Assembly: GCF_954871325.1 (NCBI RefSeq)
Contig: NC_088776.1
Location: 43,170,569 to 43,234,568, forward strand
Length of the DNA: 64,000 nt
DNA from: Gordionus sp. m RMFG-2023
Lineage: Eukaryota; Nematomorpha; Gordioida; Chordodea; Parachordodidae
Direction of reading: 5' to 3'
The notes under the pieces are model-generated. The model saw nothing but the letters and a program-made list of their open reading frames with translations, made no database searches and was not told the origin of the DNA. Of this stretch, positions 12,651 through 25,100 are shown piece by piece (the first letter of the stretch is position 1; every line of letters starts with the position of its first letter). Made by a program: the position numbers and the translations under genes.

Positions 12651-13053
12651 CAGTGGCGTAGCTACGGGGGTGGTTTTCGGGTTTGGACCCCTCCCAGAGC
12701 AAAATTTTTTTTGAGATTATACGTTCAAAAGACTTAAAAGTGATTTTATATGAATTATATTTTTCTGGTTTTGATGTTATGGAAAGATATTATATTACTA
12801 TATAAATTATTCTGGATAGTATTATTATAAAGTCATTGAGAATAATCTACTAAATTATAATAACATATTATTGATGCATTTAAAAAAATATATTTATTAT
12901 ATATTATCGAAGATATGGTTATGATTTGTAAGATAAACCCGGCCGAAGGCCGGGCAAAAGGGCCGAAGGCCCGTCAAAGGGGTCTGGGGGGCGAAGCCCC
13001 CAGCTTTTATATGTATGGACCCCCTCTAAGGAAAATTCCTAGCTACGCCACTG
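12651..13053. mobile_element. hAT-type MITE, CAGTGGCGTAGCTA family
   Basis: Near-perfect inverted ends CAGTGGCGTAGCTACG and TAGCTACGCCACTG with perfect 8-bp flanks TGTGTATC (12643-12650, 13054-13061). A GC-rich arm near the right end (GGCCGAAGGCCGGGC, GGGGCGAAGCCCCCAG) forms strong hairpins. From memory, elements with this terminus are widespread in animal genomes. Confidence 0.93.
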
Positions 13054-13061
13054 TGTGTATC

Positions 13062-14667
13062 GTTGAGCTAGGGCTATTTACATTATAGATATTATCATAT
13101 CTATTGACGTTACAAATAACCAAAATATTTATTTTGAAGTTGATCTAAAATTTTTTTATAGTGTGAAGATAAAGAGTTTAAAATTTGTTGGGAAGTTCAG
13201 TACAATATTTTTGAAGCGTTGATCGTGTTATTAATATGGATGTGTAGTTTAATATTGAGAAGAAGGATTTGGAGAAGTCGAGATGTAAGAATAGAGTCAA
13301 ACATTGAAAGGTAGAGGGACAGAGTGGAGAGGGGGATGTGATGGGAAAAATAAGTGGTTACCAGTTCAGGAGTCAATCAAAGGATGGGCAGATAGTGATT
13401 TAGGAAATTAGTCCATAGAACTGAATGGTGGGATTTACTATAATAATCAAATATTGGGGCCGTATAGAGGACCGAGAGAGCAGCCGCATACTAAGAGGAC
13501 TCCCTGTAAAATATCAGTAGCCTTGCTGGACTAGGGCTACGTCCTGGTTTAGATAAATATAGTAAATACTATTTCACATTATCATTCTTCATATCATTAT
13601 CATCAGAAATAGTCAATCGAATTTTAAAATTACCTCATCATCGAGTTCCAAGCTCTTAGATTTTTTTATGTAATTATATTTTATTTTTTATAGATTTATG
13701 GAGACTGGTGCTCTTAAAGCAAATATTTTGAATTTTAATATAGTTTTTATTTTTAGGAATAAATATATAGCATTATATGGTCTCCCTCATTGCTTGTAAA
13801 ATATAACCAAGCTTCCATATACTAGAATTTAGTAAAGGTCATGTTTCTTCCCAACGACCCTCTGTTAGAGGGCAATCCATAGGGCAAAATGTGAAATATT
13901 AGACTATAAAACACAATATTTTATTCCTATGAAATCAATATTAATTATTAATATTATTTTTAAATAAATTATTCATTTTAATAAGGATTAAGGATATATT
14001 ATGTATACTTATAGTATAATGAACCATTTTGGGCATTAGTATGTTCCAAAACAATTTAAACTGCTCATTCTTCACCTTTATTCTATTACTTTAATATCTT
14101 TGAAAACAGGGAACAAACATAGTGCCAACTCTTTTTTATTTTTTGCCTTTTTAATTCTATTCTTTTTACTTAATAATAAATAGGCTATATTTGTAAGACA
14201 ATGCTGTTATAATTTCAGTAATTACTGCCATGTGGATTAGGATATAAAATATAGGAAGAAGAACAATAAGATTATTTAATTTATATGAAAAGGATAGATT
14301 ATATATCCATGATATCATAATTGAAGAAAATCATCTACATAGGCTATATAAGATTGGTAATAAGCTCTTTTGTCCACCTATTTGCCCTCTTACTGAAATT
14401 ATCGCCTTTATAATCTTTCATCTATTAATTGCAGTCTTGAAACAAATTGGATAATAATTTGCATTTTACTTACTGCCGTATAAGCCTCGGAGTAATATTG
14501 CTTCATTCTTTTAGGTGGGCCAAAGCTCGGGACTAAGTTTAATCAGGAAGGAATATATCACATAATTTTAATAAAATTTAAAAGAAATATCCAGAAGGTT
14601 TTTGATGAAAAGGTGGTCATAAATTGTTTTGAATGAGGAATCACCATTTCTAAATAAACATATTTAG
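13062..14667. other. No supported gene
   Basis: 13180-13560 is less AT-rich than its surroundings and contains purine-rich patches, possibly an old LINE piece, but I could not place it in any family. The rest is plain AT-rich sequence. Confidence 0.35.
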
Positions 14668-15430
14668 CAGAGTTGTTAAAGTATCTAGATAAAATACAAA
14701 AATGTGGTACCTGTAGCTTGATACACTTTAAAGGCATCTATATCGGTATCTAGACACTATTTTTAGATATCTGTTAGATACAGTTTAATATAATTTTATT
14801 TTACATTAAAAATAATATTTGAGTTAAATTCATTAATAATATGTCCGAGTTTATTTCATTACAAAAACAAATTTTATTTTACGCAATGGATGACGACATC
14901 AAGGTAAATTTTATATTATAATTTTTTTTAATTAATTTAAGAAATATATATCATAATGTTTAAACTAATATTTCTAGACAATCTCTGAAAAAATCAAATA
15001 ATCTAATATAATATTTTTTTGGGCACCCTTTAGATGATACAAGTTTTGATACTCACCAAATTTTGAGTGATTTTTTTAAAAATGAGTGTCGGAATTTTAA
15101 TATTTTTAAAAATATAACAACCACTGTGCTGTCAAGGGCCCCAGTAGAAGGAGTTTAGGGTGGCTATAAATGTCTTTACAAATAAAAGGAGGTGCCTTAA
15201 TGAAAATTTAAAAAAAAAATTTAACAATGATTTTATAATCATTTCTTATATATTTTGTAATGTAATATATTAAAATCTAACGATCATTATTTTAATTATA
15301 TACTAGGTGCGATATCAGCTCAATAAATTTCTAGTTAACTTCTAGAATCTTAATTATCAAGATACGTTGATAAAAATGTATCTGTTACTAGATTCATTTT
15401 AGACAATGTATCTCTACTAAATTTATTTAA
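14668..15430. mobile_element. Degraded hAT-type element (CAGAGTTGTTAAAG end)
   Basis: The left end CAGAGTTGTTAAAGTATCTAG is the same as in the element at 58854. The right part (AGACAATGTATCTCTACTA) also resembles that copy. The right terminus is not clear. Confidence 0.6.
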
Positions 15431-15987
15431 AAGTCCTTATAAAAACTATTATAAAATAAGTCATCCAATGTAAAAGGAGCTCGTTCCGTATTTTAAATAA
15501 GCTCATCCTCAGTTGAAAAATAATAGTCCAAGGCTTTTTCCAAGAATAGAAATGTTGTCCTTAAAACTTCAAATTGTACCATACTAAATATCGGGTATTA
15601 TTTAAAAAATTGTAACCTTTATTCTTAATTTTATATTTAAAAGTTGTATTTGATTTTTTATTTATTTCATTTATTTATTTGGATAAATTTGAAATAACAT
15701 TTTTAATATTATTGTTCAAACCAAAATATTCAAAACACATATAAAAATATAGATAATAATGATGGGTCTCTAGTCAAATGATTAAAAGAAATACATATTT
15801 AAAAATAAAATTGTTATATCACATATATGTAATTAAGAATTTTTTAAAAATATCACAAGTAAATAATTTGACAAAATCATTTTATCTTATTTTATATTTA
15901 AAAAAATTAACATTAAAAAGTGGATCAAAATTTACAAAAAGATAAGAGTGAGCGCTATTTTCCTGTGATTATATAAATCAAAATTGT

Positions 15988-15993
15988 TTTATT
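15988..15993 (-). promoter_or_regulatory. Likely polyadenylation signal AATAAA of RNF123
   Basis: On the minus strand AATAAA begins 11 bases after the stop codon. The 3' UTR would be very short. In such AT-rich DNA the hexamer can also occur by chance. Confidence 0.5.
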
Positions 15994-16004
15994 TAAGATT
16001 TACG

Positions 16005-16107
16005 TTAAGAAATAATGAATGGTTTTGGAATATCTTCTACATCAACAACGTTGGATTTGCAAAAAAAGCATTCGCGTTTGTTCATCAAATAATGGGTGAT
16101 ACATGGT
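16005..16107 (-). CDS. RNF123: RNF123 exon 28 (second half of RING, stop)
   Basis: Encodes [20 protein letters not shown] then [13 protein letters not shown] and a TAA stop, against vertebrate [21 protein letters not shown]. It supplies the last three RING cysteines, so the C3HC4 set is complete. Acceptor TTTAACAG. Confidence 0.96.
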
Positions 16108-19100
16108 CTGTTAAAGTTGTAATTTGCGTTATAAAATATTAGGAGTACAAAATCGATAGACGGTTTAAACTACATTCTATCGATATTATATATGAAAAAT
16201 AAATCGCTTGGCATGTGCTTAAGTCTCATAATAAGTCACGAGATATAAATAAAAACAAGTAATTATAATTTTCCAAAAATTGGTTAAATAATTTAAAAAA
16301 TAACCTGCAAGATTTATGAGCGCAAGGAGAGAATTGAACCTCGAGTGGTCTAGCGTAACATATGGGGCAGGTGTCTTCCTCTGATATGGAAACCCGCACG
16401 CTACTTTGTTTGCTTTGCTCTTCTTGCAGCATAGTCACCATTTGAGCGAATTCATTTAGTTCGGGCCCGCTTATTTCTGCATCTGGAAGAGACGGGAAAA
16501 TAAATTATAGTTTGTGATAAAATTTAGCAAAAAAATAATACTAATACTGATTTGATTTTTTACTTTTTTGTTATAATCGGGGAAAAATTGAAAATAACCT
16601 TATTAAAAAAAACTAGATAATATAAATGATTTCTTTAGTTATAATTACTCTCTCATAGTCTCTTTCCCCAGTGATATTAAATAATATCAGAAGCATAAGA
16701 TTTAAATTTACTTATTTTTTTCCCCGAAATCCGAAAGATATGAATAACGCTTTACTAAACGAATGTTTAGCGATGTTTACAATAAATCGCGTTGTTAAAA
16801 AAATTATTATAAAAACACATTAAAGCGGTATGCTCCTTAATAAGGTTATTTTTTTTAAAACATTTTTAAAAAATATTACAATTTTTGAAACAAAATTGTC
16901 TCTTGACCAGAACGTCAACTTCGAAATTGATAATAGCAGAGTTAGATTCTTTTTCGTCGATTCCTAACATAACTTCTAGAGCGGATAGTTGAAAACCGGG
17001 TTCGTTCAGCAGAGTAGAAACAGTTTTTGTCCGGCTATAATTAAAAGATATCGTAATAAACAGTTCATGAAAAAAAAATCATTATAAATATAATTTTCTA
17101 TAATAGAAAATTATGGAGTCTATGATCAATATTAAAACTTTTACTACATTTTTTTTTATAACTGGATTTCGTAATTGTCTTGTGAAAGGAATTTAATGTT
17201 ACTCTTATCCATATAAAATGAATAGGAAAACTTTTAAAAAAAATTAAAAATACCCTTTTTTAGTCACCAATTGCTTCAATTGCTAAAATTGAAAAATGAA
17301 TTATATAATCAGGCTATTTTAGTCGAGCCCAAAAATATTTAGAATTATGAAACAAAACTCAAATTTTTCTTGAACTAGGGTTCAGATATTTTCAATAATC
17401 ATCTTGATTATTTCTTACAACCCAAAATAAAATATAAAAGAAAAACAAAACTAATTATTTTGATTACCCTGGAGTGCGTATAAAATTATTTTTATATTTC
17501 CTTGCCCAATAATAGAAATATATTCAAATAGCCTAAAAATGGGGAGGGGGGAGGAGAATGGTCCCCAAATAATTTTTTTTTAATATCGTTGGGGTAGAAA
17601 AATAAAAAATATTGTAAATAAAATTTGCTTTCATACTTTTTTTAAATAAATTGATGAAAACCTCTTTCATCTTCCTCCATTTCTAGACAATCATCTAAAA
17701 AATTTCTTTTTCTATATATTATGGGATCGACCTTTTTTATTTCTATGAATCGTTTTTTTCACCGTAACCAATTCATCTCATGTTGCTAATCACATTTTCT
17801 GATGGTGACGTCAGTCTGGTTGACTACTTTTTATGTTACCGCTACTAATTATAAAAGTAACAAAGCTACTAGTATTCATGATAGTAATTTTTTTAAATAT
17901 ATAGAAAATTTAATGTTGCATAATGCATGGCATGGCTCACGTAAATATTACTGTTTTTAATTATAATTGATATAAGTGCTATAATTTTTAATAATGCCAA
18001 TTTTGGAAATTTTTCTATTTTGCTAATAACCTTTTTATTTATTTTCTACTAAACGGATTGAAGTGATGAATTAATAAATACATACATTAAGAATTGGCAC
18101 AACCCAAATATTCAATGCTTTCATAATTTTTGTTGTGACATGATGCCGATCCTGTCACTTTTTTCTTATCTTGCCAATAATTGGGTTGAAGCATTAAAAT
18201 GCACCAAATACGCATTAATTATTGATATAAGTATCAGAATCAATGCTTGCAGAAATTTGGCTTACTTCATGTATATATAAGTTATTATAACTCAGTTATA
18301 TTGGCCTGGGGTAGAAAATATTCGCACAAACCAGATATTTAGAACTTCTATAGTTTTCCATTTTGGCATGATTCCAATTTTTTTCTTATTTTAGAAATAT
18401 AATTAATAAAATGCACCAATTGACACAATGATTTGGTACTAGTTTCAGAATTAGTGTTTCCATAAGCCTAGCTCACTTCGCGCTTGATATCAGAAATTTC
18501 TTTTTAGTTTATAACTCGGTCAGTTTTGTTGTGTTTGGCAAAAGTGAAAATTCATAAGTACTACATGCACCGGATATTTAGTTCTTCTCCTTTTGGTAAA
18601 TTTTCTTCTTTGTGCTATCTACCTAATGAAATAAAATAATATACCAATTAAGCGATAAACATGGATAAAATTTTTAGAACAAAGCTTTCGGTCGATTTAA
18701 TTGCAAGTTTAAAATTTGGTTGCTAATAATTTTTTTATTATTATTCTAGCTACTATATTGGTTAAAACCCGAATTGACCCTAAGAAAACACGAAATATTG
18801 GCATTTTAAAATTCGTGCTTCTAATTGATCGGCTAACTTCACTGAGATGATAAAAAGATATTACATCTGAAAAAGTAAAATAAAAATAGTAAATCATAAA
18901 TAATAAGCAAATGGCCTATCATAATCAGGAACGACCGAAGGTTAGGCAAAAGGAGGTTTAGGGGCGAAACCTCAAAAAATATTTCCACACCCTCCGTTCC
19001 CCTATTTAAGAGTTATATCTTTTATATTTAGTCTTATATCTTATTTTAAACATTTACTAAATGAAGGAAAAGGGGAAACATGGTATGTAATGATTATAAT

Positions 19101-22100
19101 GCGTAAATATAATTTAATCATTAAATACTATTTGATGAAGATCCATCAATTACCAAATTGTTAAATAAATTATTGTGTTAAACTATCTTAAAAAAGTGTC
19201 CGGAATCTATCTGTCTTAACCAACCCTGTAAAACATATTTAAAAAATTTTTCCTAATCTCTTTAAAAAAAAGTTTGTCCTGAAATTTTAGGGGTTGTAAA
19301 ATTATATTTGATAATTATTTATATATTTATTATATCATAATTTCAATAAAAAAGGAGAATATAATATGATAAACAAGAAAATACCTGCCTTATTATTTTT
19401 GATTTAAAAAAAAATAAAAAGGAAAGAAAAGAAAAAGGGTTATCACAAAATAATAATATAAAAAAACGAGTGATGTTCTCACAGATGATCCAATTTATAA
19501 TGATTCCTTTTATATTCAACGTTGCAGCCTTTGTAATAAAAGATGAAAAATAAGAATTTCTTTATACAATCCAAATTTTTTAAAATAGAAATAACTACTT
19601 TATAAGTTTTACATAAATATATCAAAGAATGCAAACAATAGGTCATCAAAATAAATGAATTTTAACGACAGCAGCCTGGTAAAAGAAATAGGTATATTAC
19701 ATTCTCAACACATAAATGTGGCTTTGGCTATCACAATAGTTCTGATGAATATAACAATGGTATTCGGAAACGCTAGCGTTATAATGGCAGTGATCTTCAA
19801 TAGAAGACTTAGAACCACGCGGTATTACATGATATCTTCTCTGGCCGTGGCGGATATATGTTTAGGTTTAAATTATAGAATAATTATTTTATGTTTGTTT
19901 TTCGTAATAACAATCTAAGCCTTTTTTAAGTTCGTGAATTTGAGGTGCAGCAAGGTTCAATATGTAGAGCTTAATTGGTCAACAAATATTAATGGATAGA
20001 TATTTGATTTCAGTAACAACTTCAATCCATCAACCGATTGGGAATGTTTAAAGATTTGATAAAAAGGTGTTTAAGCAATCATAAAGCTTAAGGCGTATTA
20101 ATTTAACAAATTTTAGTTATGTATGAATATAGGGTTAAACGGCTCGATTTTTAAAAACGACTAGCCCAATATTTTAGCCAAAATATAATATGCAAGCCTG
20201 GAGATTCTTATTACAGATAGCAGAATGGTTAACGAAATCTCGAAGCTTGCACAATATAATTTTGACCAAAATCTTAATTTAAAATTGACTAAATCGTGGC
20301 GTTTAACAACACTATATGGATGTATTCCAAAGTGATCGAATCCTTATAAAAAGTATAGTATTGTTTGAGCAGTAAAAGGGCTATATTAGTGCACTTATGG
20401 AAACAATATTATAAACATTTCAGGAATGACGTTTTAATGCAATTTCATTCAATGTTTAAGATAAAATGGCTAATATAGAACGGAATATTTTATACAGTAT
20501 AAACTAATTTTGCGCAATCTTAAAAATTAACTATATTTATAAAAATGTTAGTTTAAAAAACCACATACATTAAGGAACAAAAATCATGATAAAATCTCCA
20601 ATAGCGACTATTAGTAGATTAAACACAGGATTATAGCTATGCAAAAAGCGAGTTAAAAAAATGAAACTATAGACATCACGGGTTATAGGTTGGCAGGCTT
20701 GTAGACCACGTTGCACCTCTACCAAGAATGATTATTTATATAAAAATTAGCGGGATACAAATTATTTTATAAAAATGTAACTCAGCTAAAATTTCGAAAT
20801 CGGCTCAGTTTGTGTTTTTAAAACTTTATATATGTTCGATTTAGGTATAAACTATGCTGTTAGTTTTACTACTTCTATTTATAACAAATGGATTTGCCCT
20901 GTGAGATAGATTCGTTTAAGTTCAAAGACTTAATATATAGTAATAAAAAAAGAAGGTTAGTTTTAAAACCTATGTTAATATTTAGAGCTTTATACACCAT
21001 CGGAATAAACCTTTGAGTTATAATCAAAGGTTTTGATCATGCTAAATTCAAAATAGTCAAGCAAGTTCTGAAACTTATCCTAATATTAAGTGCCATAATA
21101 TTTTTCAATGACTTATAACTAAGCAAAGAGGGTGAAGAATGCTGAAGCCAGTATTTATACGAGGAGGGGGGTTACGACAATTTTGTGGCTTCGCCCTAAT
21201 ATCCTAACTTGCCTGGCTTTCGGCTGGGTCTACGAAAAATATGTTTGATTTTTTCGTTTTTATATTGCTTTTTTAAAAATTTATACACCTACGTTAAAGT
21301 TGACTGAATGGAAGCAAATTTTGTGACAATGTTTTGTGCTTTAGCAAATTAGTAGCCAGTATAAATGGAAAAATTATTAGCAATAAAATTTGGTAAACCT
21401 TGGATTAAAAAGTATTGTCTGAAAATTTTTATAAATAAAGAGGTATAGGTCGATCGCATACAAATTACGTATTTGAGGCGTCCAGTATTTTATCTTTTTT
21501 AATATAATCCATTCAATTTTTTATGTGAAAATTTGAATATAAAATGAAGTAGGCCTATAGCATTATTTATTTGAAGATTTTTCCATGCAATTTTTAAATA
21601 GAACAAGAAATTTCTGATGATCTTATAGAATTAGAAAAGAGAAGGTTTTATCCATTAAAAAAATGAAGGTAAATTTTGATCCCATTTGCTTACGCCAGTG
21701 TTGGCGAAGGTGGCGAAATGATTTGAAATACAAATTCAAAACTCATGCATAATATTCAATACTTCAACTGCCATACCAGTGTATTGTAAAATGAAAATAA
21801 TTATATAATTCGTGCCAATATCTAGTATTTAATTTGCGCTTTCAGAACGGATATCACAGAATTCAACAGGCAGTGATTTATAATAAAACAAGAGCTAAAA
21901 TGGTTAAACACAATTTTAAGTTAGCAAGAGCTATTTTACTGTGATATTCGTTTTTCCAAGAATTTATTCTTGTTTTTTTGAAATTATATAATGTACAACT
22001 TATTTCAATAAAATGTTTGAACAATTATGCAAAAGGGTTATATTTTCAAAAGGATAATTTCTCTTTCATAACGAAAATTCGCTTTAACAATATTCGAACA

Positions 22101-25100
22101 CACCAATTAAAATTTCGACAAGATGCTTTCTTAATTTTGTTTATAACTAAAAATATCTGCTGGTATTACGTTTGAAGAATTTTAAGGAAAAATTTAAACA
22201 TTAAATTAGTCTAAGTTTTATAGTTCGTACTTTAAGTGGTTAAGCTATCAGGCTTCTTATTTCACTTAAAACTCAGTTGTGGTTATTTATGTTGATATTT
22301 CAATTAGAAAGATATTTAGGCACAAAAAAAATTAAATATTGGCATAGGTTTCAGAATTTGTGTGATTGTAAAATTAATAAAATATAAGCATTTTATATTT
22401 AATATAAATCTTGCGAAAAGGTTCTAAAAACAATAATTCATAAAAAAATTCCCAGAAGCCATATGTTTATCAGATTAAGGTTTCATTTAATTAAATTTAT
22501 ATTAAGAAATGTAGATAACAGCATAAATTAATTTTAAAAAAAATTAAATTCGAGCTATTTTTTTTTAAAAAAATTTGGAAACTTCTTTATCAAGAGAAGC
22601 ACGTTTCATTTTATTGAAATTATTATTGATTTCCTTGAAATCTAGTTAATTTTTAGTCTACTAAAACGTGCAATATGATTGACATTAGAGATCTGCAAAT
22701 GCAAGCGAGACCCACACCCGGCCCTATTCATTTAAAAAAAACTCGATTATGTTTATTGTAAAACTATATTGTAAAAAAAAAAAAATAATCTCTATATTCA
22801 AATAAACTCGCACCAGGTGCGGACAAATAATTTTTTATTTCGGGTTGAGCTATTCGGGACAAATAAAAAATAATTGGTTCGGAGTTTGTGTTTATGTTAT
22901 ATCACTGATTCACAATCCGTGCCATCATAGTATAAACAAGTCAAAGGTTCATGAACAAATTTTTTATAATTTATAGGAGACAGGTATTTTAATTTCAAAT
23001 ATACTGGAGTGGAGAATGTGTTTAGGACAAAATCACATTTTTAAATTTAAAAAAGCAGAAATGGTTGTGCTATTTTACCCCTTAATTTATTTATTTAGTG
23101 AGTTACATTTGACAAATCATATTACCTGAAATGTATTCCAGCATATTGACCTCAGATACTATAAATTTTAGACAATTTTTTAGGATATTATATAAATTGC
23201 ACGGGCAATAAATGCCCACTTTAACTTTCATACTTTGATAATTCTAATGTAATTTCGTTTATAAAATTAGTTCATCGGTTCATCAATTTCTGCTTCAAAC
23301 ATTTTAAAGATTTATGATCAAAATTTATTTTAAATAGTAACGAACGCGCTCCTAGATCGCAGCATAAAACGCTATTTTAAAAACTCTGACAGAATAGAAA
23401 AAATTGCGATTTCTTATAGTAAAGGAGTATAATTTTGAGTTTAAAAAGATGAGTGATGATTAAAAGCATAAATTTACTTAAAAATGGACACTAATTATGT
23501 TTATTATCTTTATATAAAGTTTCTTCTTTAAGGGTATAACGATATTCTATATTATTAAACACACACCACCAGGCATATTCGTCATCCCGTTCGCGGGTAT
23601 AAACCTGATCCTCAAAAGGTGGCCGTTAGGATTAAAGTTCTGCCGAATTTACCTGACGAGCGATATTCTCTTCTCAACCGTGAGTGTATTGCACTTATGC
23701 GCCATAGCTTGGGATCAGTTCATAGCTGTCCGGTTTCCGTTTCAATATAAATCCGTACTCAACAATATAATCATATGGAGTGTCATAGCATTCATATGGG
23801 TTGTGAGTGGACTCATCGCAATAATACCCGTCAATTTCAAGATGGATTGGTACCAGGAACCCACCAGGCTAGAAAACTACTTAAACCCAGAGTATTGCTT
23901 TGTACAGATAAGGAAAGAGTTCACCATGATAGTACTTCCGCTGACTTTCTACCTGCCGATGATCAGTATGGTGGCCATATACCTGTACATTATACTAACT
24001 ATCAGAAGGCGGTTCAGGAAAATATGTCAAGTGGCAACTAGAGGTTATCAATTTTTTAAATATTATTTAAGTGCTATCTTATAACTAAATCAATGCACAG
24101 ATGTGAGATGGGACGCGAATGATGCCCTATTATGTTAAACCTTAGATTACATAATTTCATAATCTTATATTAATCCTGTAACTATAATTATGATCACTTT
24201 AAAAATATATAAGTTATAAGTACAAAAAATTTTTTTTTTTATTATGAGATTAGAGCAAGTCTTATAGTTTGTTTGACATTCTACAATGCTATTGATATAG
24301 TGATACCCAAATTTTAGAAAAATGGCTATAGCACTCCAATAATTGGGATACCAATCTTTAACATAGGCTATTTAAATTTCGAGAACGTTTCATTTAATAT
24401 TTTATTTCATTCGTTCTTACAATCTGTTGTTTTAAATAAAATTTATACTGAAAAATTAAAAAGTCGAGGGAATCAAAAATAACCTGTTCAGCACCTCTCC
24501 TTATTCGACCGTCTCCCGACACAATAAAGATTCTACCATTAGATTTAAATCCATTGCAAATGTTGGTACTTCTTACATTGATTCTAAAGATCAAGATAAT
24601 CGATGTAAGAAGGACAAGAACCAAAAGCGTCAGGAAGAAACAGAAATGGAAAATATAGGGTCCCGGGGTGAGATAATGGCAGGAAACGAAAATGAAAATA
24701 TGATGAAGTATAGAAAGGTTTTGTTGATGGTGGGATTGAACTTTTTGCTTAGAAAATTGAACTTATTTAAGCGTAGTAGCATTTTCGTTAAAATGGATAG
24801 CATGGGAAAGTTTGAAAGAGAAGAATGCAAAAGCGGTGAAAATAGTTCGCAAAACAATGAAAAACTTGCCGATCCATGCAAAATTCAAAACAAAGCCGAG
24901 AAAATAGGCACCCACCCGAGCCTAAAATCGAGCGTGTATTCTAGAGTGGGAGAAGTTATGAGTAAAAGCGTATTTAATTATATTATAGATCTATAAATTA
25001 AATAGTATGTATATTTAGATGAGACTTATTCTTAATTTTAAAATGAGATAGATTTTTTTAAAGTAAATCCTTCGGAAGAATTAATATTTTGGTTGTATGA

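Larger units (their letters stand above)
19866..23572 (+). other. GPCR intron 1, mostly decayed repeats
   Basis: Holds a degraded MITE at 20131-20313, a fragment of a GC-rich transposon end near 21160-21235 and part of a GGCCCGG-type MITE near 22690-22915. No convincing coding exon was seen; the small ORF 21978-22175 has no recognisable motif. Confidence 0.6.

Noticed and set aside
24646-24996. ORF of 116 codons as a separate small gene
   Set aside because: Its frame and phases fit the third inner loop of the GPCR, between exons 2 and 4. The ATG is internal.
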